Assembly: GCA_965661265.1 (NCBI GenBank)
Contig: CBFIDE010000017.1
Location: forward strand, 1-39,975
DNA length: 39,975 nucleotides
Direction: 5' to 3'
Source of the DNA: CBFIDE01 sp965661265
Lineage (GTDB): Bacteria; Bacteroidota; Bacteroidia; Flavobacteriales; Schleiferiaceae
Part shown: positions 16,393 to 24,844 of the stretch, piece after piece
Layout of the letters: each line of letters starts with the position of its first letter
How positions within the stretch are numbered: the stretch's first letter is position 1
Translations under genes and position numbers: made by a program
Notes under the pieces: generated by a model
The model's input: the letters and a program-made list of their open reading frames with translations, nothing else
The model's database searches: none
Told to the model about the DNA's origin: nothing

Positions 16393-17283
16393 ATGTCAAG
16401 ACTAACAGAAGAAATAAAAAGAAACTTTAAAGAAGGTGATGGCCTGAGCAAGCTGATACTTATCAATCTTGGGGTGTATGCCTTTATAGTATTGCTAAAT
16501 ATCACTAGTTATCTTTTTCAATATCCCTTAAATGATGTCATTATTAAATGGCTGGCACTACCTTCTGATTTGGTTACTTTGGCCACTAGACCATGGACAT
16601 TAGTAAGTTATATGTTCTTGCATGAAGGCTTTCTCCACATTCTCTTCAATCTACTATGGCTTTATTTTTCAGGTAGAATTTTTATTGAATATATGGGGAG
16701 TAGAAAGCTGATTGGCCTCTATATTCTAGGTGGGCTGGGTGGTGGAATCCTTTACATAATCTCTTATAATGTATTTCCGATTTTTAGTGAGGCCGTTAGT
16801 TTGTCTACCAATAGAGGAGCAAGCGCAGGAGTGATGGCAATAATAGCTGCAATAGCAACCTATAGACCTAACTTTATTGTTAGATTGATTTTTAATCTCG
16901 AATTAAAATTATGGATTTTGGCTGCTGTAGCTGTTGCCAGCGATTTGATTTTCTTGCCGGACTCAAACCCTGGTGGGCATATCGCACATCTAGGAGGAGC
17001 AGCTATTGGATATCTATTTGGCCGTCAAATCTTGAAAAACAAAGATATTACGGAAGGAATCAACGGTATCATTGACAGCTTAGTCAACTTTTTCAAGCCT
17101 AGGCCTAAGATTAAGAAAGTCTATTCAAGCCCAAAATCAAGAACATCACCAACTAGGTCTGCCTCTGCTTCTGCTAATCAGGATAAGGTGAATGAGATTT
17201 TAGACAAAATTTCTAAGTCAGGATATGAAAGCCTTTCAAAGCAGGATAAAGATTTTCTTTTTAGATTTGGTAAAGATCAATGA
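16393..17283 (+). CDS. Rhomboid intramembrane serine protease (2)
   Basis: A 296-residue second rhomboid. The six-helix core spans about residues 20-215: FLHEGFLHILFNLLWLYFSG, catalytic serine in RGASAGVMA (GxSx with A in place of the usual G) and catalytic histidine in GGHIAHLGGAAIGY. A basic, serine-rich linker (about 235-265: KPRPKIKKVYSSPKSRTSP) leads to a C-terminal helical segment (DKVNEILDKISKSGYESLS) of the kind found in Bacteroidota rhomboids, likely cytoplasmic. It differs clearly from its upstream neighbour, so the pair is not a recent duplication. It overlaps the next gene by 4 bases (ATGA). Substrates unknown. Confidence 0.9.
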   Translation: MSRLTEEIKRNFKEGDGLSKLILINLGVYAFIVLLNITSYLFQYPLNDVIIKWLALPSDLVTLATRPWTLVSYMFLHEGFLHILFNLLWLYFSGRIFIEYMGSRKLIGLYILGGLGGGILYIISYNVFPIFSEAVSLSTNRGASAGVMAIIAAIATYRPNFIVRLIFNLELKLWILAAVAVASDLIFLPDSNPGGHIAHLGGAAIGYLFGRQILKNKDITEGINGIIDSLVNFFKPRPKIKKVYSSPKSRTSPTRSASASANQDKVNEILDKISKSGYESLSKQDKDFLFRFGKDQ

Positions 17284-18356
17284 GCAAGAAAAAAAGCATA
17301 TTAGACGGTCTTCTGTACTTTGTGAATATTGTAAGTTCTATAGCACTAATGGGCTCTTATTTAACTTATTATATAGACCCTAGCTATACTAGTGTTTTTG
17401 CCTTTTTAGGACTTGCCTATCCCTTTTTACTACTGATAAACTTACTCTTTGCTTTTTATTGGCTCTTGCGATTTAAAATGAAGCTAGTATTACCAGTGCT
17501 TGCTATTAGTATTGGTTTTTTACATACCGGTAGATTGTATAGATTTAGTTCTAGTTCAGAAGTAATTAGCTCTGGACAAAAGATTAAAGTAATGAGTTAT
17601 AATGTTAGGATGTTCAATCGTTACCAATGGATTAAAAGTAACTCTATTCCTGAACAGATTCAAAATACCGTAGCTGGAGCTCAGCCAGACATCCTTTTTA
17701 TTCAGGAATATTATCAAAGCGAAAAAACTCCAGACTTTAATTTTAAAAATAAGTTTGTGAAGCTAACCAATGAAGGTAAAAACTATGGTTTAGCAATTTA
17801 CTCACAGCTGCCAATTGTAAATACGGGAAGTTTGTATTACGAATCAGATTCGGAAACAGAAAACCATGAGTTTATATATGCTGATATAGAATGGCAAGGA
17901 AAAGTAATTAGATTTATTAATATACATCTAGCTTCGGTAGGCTTTGATCAAACAGACTATGAGCGAATAGAGAACCCTCAGGCAGGTAGTCAAGATGATA
18001 TTAAGAGAGATGTTCTACAAATTGCCAAACGCTTAAATACAGCTTTTGGAAGACGAGCTATGCAAGTTAAGTCTGTAGAAAAAGCTATTGAGGAAAGTCC
18101 TTACCCTGTGGTTTTATGTGGAGATTTTAATGATACACCTCACTCCTACACTTATAAAAAAATAGATGATTTACTAAAGGACAGCTTTATGGAATCTGGA
18201 CGTGGTTTTGGATCTTCTTATGCTAAATTTCCAATTCCGTTGAGGATAGACTTTTGTTTTCATTCAGATGTATTTCGCTCCTCCAAATATGAGGTAGTGA
18301 ATGATCAAACACTTTCTGACCACCACCCTATTCTTACAGAGTTAGAATTACTCTAA
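17280..18356 (+). CDS. Membrane-anchored endonuclease/exonuclease/phosphatase protein
   Basis: A 358-residue protein with three N-terminal membrane helices (about residues 10-85) followed by an EEP-fold domain (about 100-358). The metal-dependent phosphodiesterase residues are present: N in MSYNVRMF, E in ILFIQEYY, H in NIHLASVG, D and N in CGDFNDTP, and the closing SDHHPI. The family includes nucleases and inositol-phosphate or lipid phosphatases; with the membrane anchor, a phospholipid or extracytoplasmic substrate is as likely as DNA. It is the last gene of the mutL operon. Terminator-like sequence follows within 10 bases. The mutL link could suggest DNA work but I regard the context as weak evidence. 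Confidence 0.88.
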   Translation: MSKKKSILDGLLYFVNIVSSIALMGSYLTYYIDPSYTSVFAFLGLAYPFLLLINLLFAFYWLLRFKMKLVLPVLAISIGFLHTGRLYRFSSSSEVISSGQKIKVMSYNVRMFNRYQWIKSNSIPEQIQNTVAGAQPDILFIQEYYQSEKTPDFNFKNKFVKLTNEGKNYGLAIYSQLPIVNTGSLYYESDSETENHEFIYADIEWQGKVIRFINIHLASVGFDQTDYERIENPQAGSQDDIKRDVLQIAKRLNTAFGRRAMQVKSVEKAIEESPYPVVLCGDFNDTPHSYTYKKIDDLLKDSFMESGRGFGSSYAKFPIPLRIDFCFHSDVFRSSKYEVVNDQTLSDHHPILTELELL

Positions 18357-18363
18357 AACAAAA

Positions 18364-18396
18364 GAAGCCCGCTATTAGCGAGCCTCTTTATACTTA
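18364..18396. terminator. Terminator between convergent EEP and peroxiredoxin genes
   Basis: Arms GAAGCCCGC (18364-18372) and GCGAGCCTC (18378-18386) pair with two G-U pairs around TATTA. On the minus strand the hairpin is followed by TTTTGTTTT, a good T tract for ending the peroxiredoxin mRNA. On the plus strand only a short TTTAT follows, so termination of the mutL operon would be weaker. Confidence 0.6.
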
Positions 18397-18409
18397 TTTA
18401 CTTATGATA

Positions 18410-19042
18410 TTAGTTCTTGCTTAAGTAATCAGCAACACCATCATGAGTAGCATTCATTCCAGACTTTCCTTCATCCCAATTTGCAGGACAAACTTCGCCT
18501 TTCTCTTCAAAGAATTGTAAAGCCTTAACCATTCTTAATGCCTCATCAACATTTCTACCCAATGGTAGGTCATTTACTATTTGATGACGTACAAGACCAT
18601 CCTTATCAATAAGGAATAAACCTCTATAGGCTATTAGCTCACCTTCTGCTTGCAATTGCTCATTCTCATCATAAAAGTAAGATCCAGCTAAAACATCGTA
18701 ATTTGATGATATTGTCTTATTCGTATCAGCTACAATTGGATATGTAACTCCTTGGATACCACCATGATCTTTAGAAAGTTGTAACCAACCCCAGTGAGAT
18801 TGCTCAGTATCTGTAGATACAGCTACTAATTGTACACCTAACTTTTCAAACTCAGCCTTCTTCTCTTCAAAAGCATGAAGTTCAGTTGGACAAACAAAAG
18901 TAAAGTCTTTTGGATAGAAGAACAATATTACATGCTTCTTACCAATGTACTGAGATAGAGAAAAATCATCTACGATTTCTTCTCCGTTAATTACTGCTGC
19001 CGCTGTAAAATTTGGCGCCTTTTTTCCTACTAATACACCCAT
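18410..19042 (-). CDS. Typical 2-Cys peroxiredoxin (AhpC/Prx type)
   Basis: A 210-residue cytoplasmic peroxiredoxin that reduces hydrogen peroxide and alkyl hydroperoxides. The peroxidatic cysteine is C51 in FTFVCPTELHAF. The resolving cysteine is C185 in KGEVCPANW, in the C-terminal arm that swaps between subunits. FYPKDFTFVCPTE, the downstream SHWGWL and the DLPLGR block are family hallmarks. A second peroxidase, tpx, lies at 35395. It is monocistronic: a perfect -7 box about 64 bases upstream and a hairpin terminator downstream bracket it. AhpF is not adjacent, so the reductant is probably thioredoxin. Regulation by peroxide is plausible but no operator is recognisable. Confidence 0.95.
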   Translation of the reverse strand: MGVLVGKKAPNFTAAAVINGEEIVDDFSLSQYIGKKHVILFFYPKDFTFVCPTELHAFEEKKAEFEKLGVQLVAVSTDTEQSHWGWLQLSKDHGGIQGVTYPIVADTNKTISSNYDVLAGSYFYDENEQLQAEGELIAYRGLFLIDKDGLVRHQIVNDLPLGRNVDEALRMVKALQFFEEKGEVCPANWDEGKSGMNATHDGVADYLSKN

Positions 19043-19105
19043 TTTATTAGATTTTGATTTGTAAAATATTTAAAAACTATGTGATTTCTATTTTAATAGC
19101 CAATG

Positions 19106-19113
19106 CAAATATA
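19106..19113 (-). promoter_or_regulatory. -7 promoter box of the peroxiredoxin gene
   Basis: The minus strand reads TATATTTG, an exact TAnnTTTG match, 64 bases before the ATG. Transcription would begin near 19100 and give a leader of about 58 bases. No clear -33 TTG at 19-21 bases upstream. Confidence 0.45.
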
Positions 19114-19181
19114 ATTTGCTAAACTAGGCTCTGAAATAAAATCTAATTATTATTTTCTATGAGCACTAAAGAAGAGTCTAA

Positions 19182-19880
19182 TTAATGCGCTACACTCATC
19201 CAGGCCAAGGCTGAGGCAAGTATTATTATTGAAAACTTGGCAACATTAAAGCGATGTGATTTATTACTCTCGAACAATATTGTTGTGGATATATGAAGGA
19301 AAATTCCAAATACAAAGGCAGATAGCTCTCTAAAATACTCCTCTACCAATCCCAAATAATCAGAGCTAATCATTCCCAAAGGACCCATAGCAGCAAAAAG
19401 CAACATCCAGAAGAATATTACGTACCATTTAGTACTAAACTCTCTGAGCATGCTAAATAAAATAATGCTAACTGGCAATTTATGAATTACTATTCCCCAC
19501 AAAAGTGCTTTTCTACCAAGATCTTCTGTATGGCCACCAATAGGCATACTCTCTAAAAATGCATGAAGGTATAAGGCAATTAGAATCCCGAAAGGGAGAC
19601 TGCTTTTGCTGAAATCAGCACTGTGATTATGACCATGCTCAATTCCTTTGCTAAAGACCTCTAATAAAAGCTGTACAAAGAAGCCAACCATCACCCATAA
19701 TCCAATAGAATGATTGTGCCCTTCATAGACCTCTGGCAAAATATGAAATACAGAAATCCCTAGTAAATAGGCGCCAGAAAAGGTCAGTAAATGCTTTACA
19801 TTTAATTGTTTGGATGATCTTAGGAGATATCCTATAAGCCCGCCCAGGGCCACACTAGAAATTAGAAGTATATAATTCAT
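19182..19880 (-). CDS. ZIP-family metal transporter
   Basis: A 232-residue membrane protein with about eight helices, matching the ZIP family that imports Zn2+, Fe2+ or other divalent metals into the cytoplasm. The metal-site helices are visible: HAFLESMPIGG (helix 4, H and E) and HKLPVSIILFSML (helix 5). A short His-rich loop (KGIEHGHNHSADF, about residues 80-92) lies between helices 3 and 4, where ZIPs carry a metal-binding loop. HILPEVYEGHNH is conserved in helix 2. It is the last gene of a tight minus operon and overlaps the methyltransferase stop by 4 bases (ATGA). Metal identity cannot be told from sequence. Confidence 0.88.
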   Translation of the reverse strand: MNYILLISSVALGGLIGYLLRSSKQLNVKHLLTFSGAYLLGISVFHILPEVYEGHNHSIGLWVMVGFFVQLLLEVFSKGIEHGHNHSADFSKSSLPFGILIALYLHAFLESMPIGGHTEDLGRKALLWGIVIHKLPVSIILFSMLREFSTKWYVIFFWMLLFAAMGPLGMISSDYLGLVEEYFRELSAFVFGIFLHISTTILFESNKSHRFNVAKFSIIILASALAWMSVAH

Positions 19881-20614
19881 ATTGCTCGCGCAAATAAAAT
19901 CAATCGGTCAGAACTTTCCTCGTCAAATTGATCTAAATTAAAACTACCATAGGTCTTCTCTATTTTAAAGGAAGATTTTTGCAATAATTGCTTAAAGTCC
20001 GCAAGACTTAATAATTGAACTTTCTCCTGAAAATGATGCCATTGATCACCATCTAAAACCTCTATCTCTTTTACAATATGGTCTTCAGAAAGTTTCCGCT
20101 TCACGCGATATTTATAATCTTGAATATCATACTCTTCTTCATTCGTAAAATGCTTTAAAGCTTTTACATTTAAAAAATCAATTATAAAGATTCCATCTTT
20201 TTTTAGGCAGTTGCGAATATTCTTCAGAGACTCAAGGTTTTCATCAATGTTCTCAAAATAGCCAAAAGAAGTAAAGAGATTAAAAACCAAATCAAATTCT
20301 TGCTTTCCAAGGCAATCTCTCATATCGCCTTGTTCAAAGTTCAAATTTGGTGCTGTAAATTGCTTTGCAAATGTGATGTTTGACTCAGAAAGATCTAAAC
20401 CGTATACTTGGTAACCGGCCTCAGCTAAAATTCTGGAATGTCTCCCTCTGCCGCAGGCTAAATCCAGAATCTTTAAATTCTTGCTTTCAAGATCAAGATC
20501 TGTCAAAAGACTATGAACAAAGTTTTTGGCCTCATTATCATCTCTATTGGCATAGAGCAAATGATAATAAGGAGTATCAAACCATGTTTCAAACCAAGAT
20601 TTAGACTTTTGCAT
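19877..20614 (-). CDS. Class I SAM-dependent methyltransferase
   Basis: A methyltransferase of about 245 residues. Motif I is ILDLACGRGRHSRILAEAG (about residues 49-67), followed by the acidic GLDLSESN, and DMRDCLGKQEFDLVFNLF as motifs II-III/IV. I start it at the ATG at 20614 rather than the upstream in-frame ATG at 20641. The former is two bases after the TauE stop and gives an N-terminus beginning MQKSKSWFETWFDTPYYH, like relatives; the latter would overlap the permease gene by 25 bases. The substrate is unknown; small-molecule methylation is usual for this type. It is embedded between a permease and a ZIP transporter in one operon. Confidence 0.85.
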   Translation of the reverse strand: MQKSKSWFETWFDTPYYHLLYANRDDNEAKNFVHSLLTDLDLESKNLKILDLACGRGRHSRILAEAGYQVYGLDLSESNITFAKQFTAPNLNFEQGDMRDCLGKQEFDLVFNLFTSFGYFENIDENLESLKNIRNCLKKDGIFIIDFLNVKALKHFTNEEEYDIQDYKYRVKRKLSEDHIVKEIEVLDGDQWHHFQEKVQLLSLADFKQLLQKSSFKIEKTYGSFNLDQFDEESSDRLILFARAI

Positions 20615-20616
20615 TT

Positions 20617-21402
20617 TTAGCCAATCAATTTTTGGATCCACTCAAAGATACCTAGTAAACTGAAACTAGAGATGCTTAGAATCGCGATAAGCAAATATCG
20701 TAAATAAGTATTGGCTTTAGGAATGTCTAATACATACCTAGTTCCAATAATTGCCCCCAAGGTCTGTCCGGCAGCCAGAACCAAGCCCGGTCCCCAGCGC
20801 ATATCGCCACTGTAAAGAAAAATAAAGAAAGCAGGAGCCACAAAAATAAAGGCCAGAATTAGCTTAATAATATTTGCATCTCTAAGACTGTACTCCGCAA
20901 TTAAAACAAGAACGCTTAAGACAATAATACCTAAGCCCATTTGAATAAAACCTGCATAAACAGCCGTAAAAAATATCATGATCCAGTTTAATGTGGTCTT
21001 ATGTGATTTACTCACATTGGTACCCTTCATCCACTTTTTAGGGCTATAAAGAAGCGTCAATAAAAGGCCGAACATGAAGAGTCCTATAAGTATTCTAAGT
21101 AGATCTTCATCTATATCCACTGCCAAAAGAGCGCCAATAGCAGAACCTATTATACTGGGAATCAGAAACCAAAGTGCATCTTTCTTTAAGCTCTTATTAG
21201 CCTCATTCTTCCTGAGACTCACCACTGCAGTAAATGTTTGCGCTAATGCTCCTATCCTATTGGTAGCATTAGCAATATTAGCAGGCATGCCGTAGAAGAT
21301 GAGGAGACTAAGCGTAATGGAAGAACCATTTCCTGCAAGAGTATTTATAATACCTGCAAAAAAACCGCCTATCAAGAATAATGTTATTTCCGTAACCGTC
21401 AT
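20617..21402 (-). CDS. TauE/SafE-family membrane permease
   Basis: A 261-residue membrane protein with about eight helices. It begins with the family pattern GGFFAGIINTLAGNGSSITL, and a second related repeat begins in the second half at MIFFTAVYAGFIQMGLGIIVL. The family includes exporters of sulfite, sulfoacetate and other organosulfur anions, but many members have no known substrate. The ATG overlaps the stop of the symporter gene by one base and the methyltransferase follows two bases after its own stop, so all are co-transcribed. The neighbouring Na+ symporter suggests a paired uptake/efflux job; this is inference. Confidence 0.88.
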   Translation of the reverse strand: MTVTEITLFLIGGFFAGIINTLAGNGSSITLSLLIFYGMPANIANATNRIGALAQTFTAVVSLRKNEANKSLKKDALWFLIPSIIGSAIGALLAVDIDEDLLRILIGLFMFGLLLTLLYSPKKWMKGTNVSKSHKTTLNWIMIFFTAVYAGFIQMGLGIIVLSVLVLIAEYSLRDANIIKLILAFIFVAPAFFIFLYSGDMRWGPGLVLAAGQTLGAIIGTRYVLDIPKANTYLRYLLIAILSISSFSLLGIFEWIQKLIG

Positions 21403-23177
21403 TAGAAACCTGCTTTATTCATACTCCATCTTAAGCTGATAAAGCTAAGTATTCCAATTATGAGCCAAATGGTAAAAAGGGTCCACCAACCAAATAAGGC
21501 ATAACCGATAAAAAAGAGTACTGAATAAACCATTATGACACCATTAAACCAGGCAGCCAGCTGGTAGAGCATTAAACTTTTTGATGAGGATTCTTTTTGA
21601 GCATAAACACCCCACCATCCAGATGGCTTTACTCTTTCATAAAAAGCTTTTAAAACCTTAGAATCTGTAGGCTTTGACATGAAGGTAACCGTAAGCCAAG
21701 CTATGGTACTAAAAACAACCGTGAATAAAAAAGGTCCATTTTGTGTAGAAAAACTCTCTCCTAAGCGAGGAGCTAAAATATAATTTGCAATCAACAGCCC
21801 AAAGATTGGAGCCACAGTTGCTACAAACTCAGACCATGCATTAATTCTCCACCAATACCAACGCAGAATTAACACCATTCCTAATCCGGCACCACTAGCA
21901 ATTAAAAATTGAGCAGCGCTATCTATGGTGGTAATCTGAGAGCTTACGGCTAAGCCAATAAGCATTAATAAAACAGTAAACAGCTTTGCAATTTTAACAA
22001 GTTTCTTGTCATCCTTAGCTTCATCATCAGTTGCCTTAAAAATGAATCGTTTGTACAAATCATTGGTCAAATAGCTTGCGCCCCAATTTAATTGAGTTGA
22101 AATAGTACTCATATAGGCAGATATAAAACCAACTAGTAAAAGACCTTTTACGCCAGAAGGAAGATAATCTCTCATTATGTAAACAAAACCTTTCTTAGAC
22201 TCCTCTATGGGTAAATCTGGGTATAAAACTAATGCACACAAACCAACGATAATCCATGGCCAAGGTCTGAGGCAGTAATGAGCGATATTAAAAAAGAGAC
22301 TTGCATAAACTGCATTCTTCTCGTCCTTAGCAGACATCATTCTTTGAGAAATATAGCCACCTCCGCCGGGCTCTGCTCCTGGATACCAACTTGCCCACCA
22401 CTGAACAAAAAGATAACTAAAGAAAGCCCCTGCTGTTAACGCAAATGTTCCTGTTGCTAAATCAGAAGCTCCCCCAATTCTAGGTAAAATGTTAAATCGC
22501 CATTCAGGCAGCTGCGCTTGCAAACCAGTCATTCCTCCTACTTTTTCAGAATTAAGAACTATTATGGCCAATATGACACATCCGCCCATGGCAATAATAA
22601 ACTGTACAAAGTCTGTAATTGCTATTCCTAATAAACCCGCAATGGAGCTATAAACAGCTACTAAAACCATACAGGCACCTACCAGCCAAAAAGCATCATT
22701 ATAGGATAGATCAAAAAAGACTTCAAAGATGGAAATCATTGCAGCATTCACCCAACCAATGATGATTACATTTAAAAACAAACCTAGATAGACAGCCTTA
22801 GTTCCTCTGAGAACAGCAGCAATTTTTCCAGAATATCTTATTTCTAATAATTCTAATTCTGTTAGGATATTGGCCCGGCGCCAAAGTCGTGCAAAGAAAA
22901 AGGTAGTAAGCATTCCACCGATTAGCATATTCCACCACAGCCAATTTCCTGACACACCGTGCTGCGCTATTTTCTCTGTTACCCACAGCGGAGTATCAGC
23001 AGCAAAGGTGGTAGCCACCATGCTTACTCCTGCTATATACCAAGGTAAGTTTCTGCCTCCAAGAAAAAAGGCACTCAGGCCTCCAGAGCTCTTGGATCTA
23101 AAATAGATTCCTAGAAATACAAAGAATGCTAAAAAGAGGATTACAACTCCCCAATCTAAATTGCTTAAATGTGCCAT
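21402..23177 (-). CDS. Sodium:solute symporter family protein
   Basis: A 591-residue transporter of the SSS family (LeuT-like fold) with about 13-14 helices. The start DWGVVILFLAFFVFLGIYF, then FFLGGRNLPWYIAGVSMVATTFAADTP, is the signature of the first helices with the sodium-site region. GNWLWWNMLIGGMLTTFFFA and WWASWYPGAEPGGGGYISQR are conserved in the subgroup often left unnamed in Bacteroidota. It drives import of an organic solute with Na+, which fits a marine or saline habitat. It is the first gene of the symporter-TauE-methyltransferase-ZIP operon. Substrate unknown; sugars, acids or amino-acid derivatives are possible. Confidence 0.9.
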   Translation of the reverse strand: MAHLSNLDWGVVILFLAFFVFLGIYFRSKSSGGLSAFFLGGRNLPWYIAGVSMVATTFAADTPLWVTEKIAQHGVSGNWLWWNMLIGGMLTTFFFARLWRRANILTELELLEIRYSGKIAAVLRGTKAVYLGLFLNVIIIGWVNAAMISIFEVFFDLSYNDAFWLVGACMVLVAVYSSIAGLLGIAITDFVQFIIAMGGCVILAIIVLNSEKVGGMTGLQAQLPEWRFNILPRIGGASDLATGTFALTAGAFFSYLFVQWWASWYPGAEPGGGGYISQRMMSAKDEKNAVYASLFFNIAHYCLRPWPWIIVGLCALVLYPDLPIEESKKGFVYIMRDYLPSGVKGLLLVGFISAYMSTISTQLNWGASYLTNDLYKRFIFKATDDEAKDDKKLVKIAKLFTVLLMLIGLAVSSQITTIDSAAQFLIASGAGLGMVLILRWYWWRINAWSEFVATVAPIFGLLIANYILAPRLGESFSTQNGPFLFTVVFSTIAWLTVTFMSKPTDSKVLKAFYERVKPSGWWGVYAQKESSSKSLMLYQLAAWFNGVIMVYSVLFFIGYALFGWWTLFTIWLIIGILSFISLRWSMNKAGF

Positions 23178-23350
23178 TAGGCAAATAAATTAAATCTTTT
23201 AGTGCCATTAAAGCTTGAAGAAAAAATCTTTGAATAGTGGAATGTGAAGAAGTTGAAATTGCACTTTAAAATCACTTCTCTATAAGTCCTTACATATTTT
23301 AAAAATGCCATTTAGTATCCTTAACTTTACAGCTTAAATTTTTTACAAAA

Positions 23351-23677
23351 TTGAAAACATTAAAAGCATTTGTTTTTCTGAGCTTACTTGCTTTGAGTAG
23401 CTGCTCAGTTGAGCAAGATATCAAGATTGAAGCAGACGAATTATACTCACTAAAAATGGGTGATAAGGAATTCACTGCTCTAAGATTTTCAATCAGCGCT
23501 GCAGAAAGCAAAGAAGTTGGTGCCGCCATTGAAGTTTATAAGGATGATGAAATAATTTATGACACCTTATACTTTAATCTACAGCCAAATAAAATACTAG
23601 AAGGAGAATCTATTTTTATGGATATCGCCTACTCTTCAGATATAAATTATAAGATCAGCACTTTTGAAATTAGATAA
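23351..23677 (+). CDS. Small predicted lipoprotein
   Basis: A 108-residue exported lipoprotein that I do not recognise. The signal peptide KTLKAFVFLSLLALSSC ends in a good lipobox (LSSC, lipidated C18), followed by an acidic, probably beta-rich domain without clear motifs. Start is TTG at 23351; no in-frame ATG would retain the signal peptide. The sequence TAACTTTA 20 bases upstream is one base off the -7 consensus and may be its promoter. Its last 14 bases overlap the RNA methyltransferase if that uses its TTG start. It appears to lead a transcript with the methyltransferase and priA. Function unknown. Confidence 0.75.
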   Translation: MKTLKAFVFLSLLALSSCSVEQDIKIEADELYSLKMGDKEFTALRFSISAAESKEVGAAIEVYKDDEIIYDTLYFNLQPNKILEGESIFMDIAYSSDINYKISTFEIR

Positions 23678-24839
23678 TGAATTTAGAATGGTGGCCAAGA
23701 CCTTAACAGGTCTTGAAGAAGTTTTAGCTAAAGAACTATTGACTCTTGGAGCTAAAAACATTCAACCGGAAGTTAGAAATGTAACTTTTACTGGAGATAT
23801 GGGCTTTTTATACAAAGCTAATTTATGGCTCAGAACAGCCATAAGAATCATGGTTCCCATAGAAAAGTATAATGTTAAAGATGAAGATGATCTTTATGTT
23901 CAAACTAAAGCTATTGATTGGTCTCAATATATGACCGTTGACCAAAGCTTTATGATTGACGCTACTCTTTCTGACGATAGTTTTAACCATAGTTTATACG
24001 TCGCTCAAAAAATGAAGGACGCCATTGTTGATCAATTTAGAGATAAGCATGGCAAAAGACCTAATGTTGATACAGACTCTCCGGATATTAGAATCAATGC
24101 CTATATCAGACAGAATAGAGTCATCATTTCTTTAGACAGTTCAGGAGACAGCTTGCATAAAAGAGGTTATAGAACTGAGGTTGATGCAGCTCCAATGAAT
24201 GAGGTTCTTGCTGCTGGACTGCTAAAACTTGCGGGCTGGGAAGGCCAAAGTGATTTTTATGACCCGATGTGTGGCTCAGGAACTCTTTTGATAGAAGCCA
24301 ATATGATCGCTCAGAATATTCCGCCTAATATCATGCGAAAGAATTTCTGCTTTAAGAATTGGGCAAATTATGATGTAGAATTATTCAGTCTTATTTTTGA
24401 TAAAGCTCTTGAAAAACCTAAGCATTTCCATTTTAATATTATCGGTTCTGACGTAGATGAGTATGTACTCCAAAAGGCAGATCAGAATATTAAGAATGCC
24501 ATGATGGTAGATGACATCACTACTATTAGACATGATTTCTTTAGCCCCGCATTAGAAGGAATTCACCTTAATTCTTTTGTAATGTTTAACCCTCCATTTG
24601 GTATTAAAATCCAAGCTGATGTTGAAGATTTTTATGATAAAATCGGCAAAAGCCTAAAATTCAACTATGCCGGAAAAACAGCATGGATCTTTACTGCAGC
24701 AGAAGAAGGAGTGAAAAAAATCGGGCTAAGACCCAAAAGAAAATTCAAGCTATACAGTGGCAATTTAGATAGCTGGCTGTTGGGTTACGAAATGTTTGCA
24801 GGTAAAAGAAAAGAGCATTTAGGCGGCGGAAAGAACTAA
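23664..24839 (+). CDS. THUMP-domain RNA N2-guanine methyltransferase (RlmL-like)
   Basis: A 391-residue class I SAM methyltransferase of the RlmL/Trm14-like group, expected to modify 23S rRNA or tRNA guanines. The N-terminal ferredoxin-like plus THUMP region (about 1-165) begins MVAKTLTGLEEVLAKELLTLGA and includes FNHSLYVAQKMKDAIVDQFR. The catalytic half has FYDPMCGSGTLLIEANMIA (SAM site) and NPPFG (the N-P-P-(F/Y) base-binding motif). Start is either TTG at 23664 or ATG at 23688; relatives tend to have a few residues before MVAKT, so I keep the longer form with moderate confidence. priA follows after 5 bases. Exact RNA site unknown. Confidence 0.88.
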   Translation: MKLDNEFRMVAKTLTGLEEVLAKELLTLGAKNIQPEVRNVTFTGDMGFLYKANLWLRTAIRIMVPIEKYNVKDEDDLYVQTKAIDWSQYMTVDQSFMIDATLSDDSFNHSLYVAQKMKDAIVDQFRDKHGKRPNVDTDSPDIRINAYIRQNRVIISLDSSGDSLHKRGYRTEVDAAPMNEVLAAGLLKLAGWEGQSDFYDPMCGSGTLLIEANMIAQNIPPNIMRKNFCFKNWANYDVELFSLIFDKALEKPKHFHFNIIGSDVDEYVLQKADQNIKNAMMVDDITTIRHDFFSPALEGIHLNSFVMFNPPFGIKIQADVEDFYDKIGKSLKFNYAGKTAWIFTAAEEGVKKIGLRPKRKFKLYSGNLDSWLLGYEMFAGKRKEHLGGGKN

Positions 24840-24844
24840 AGCAA

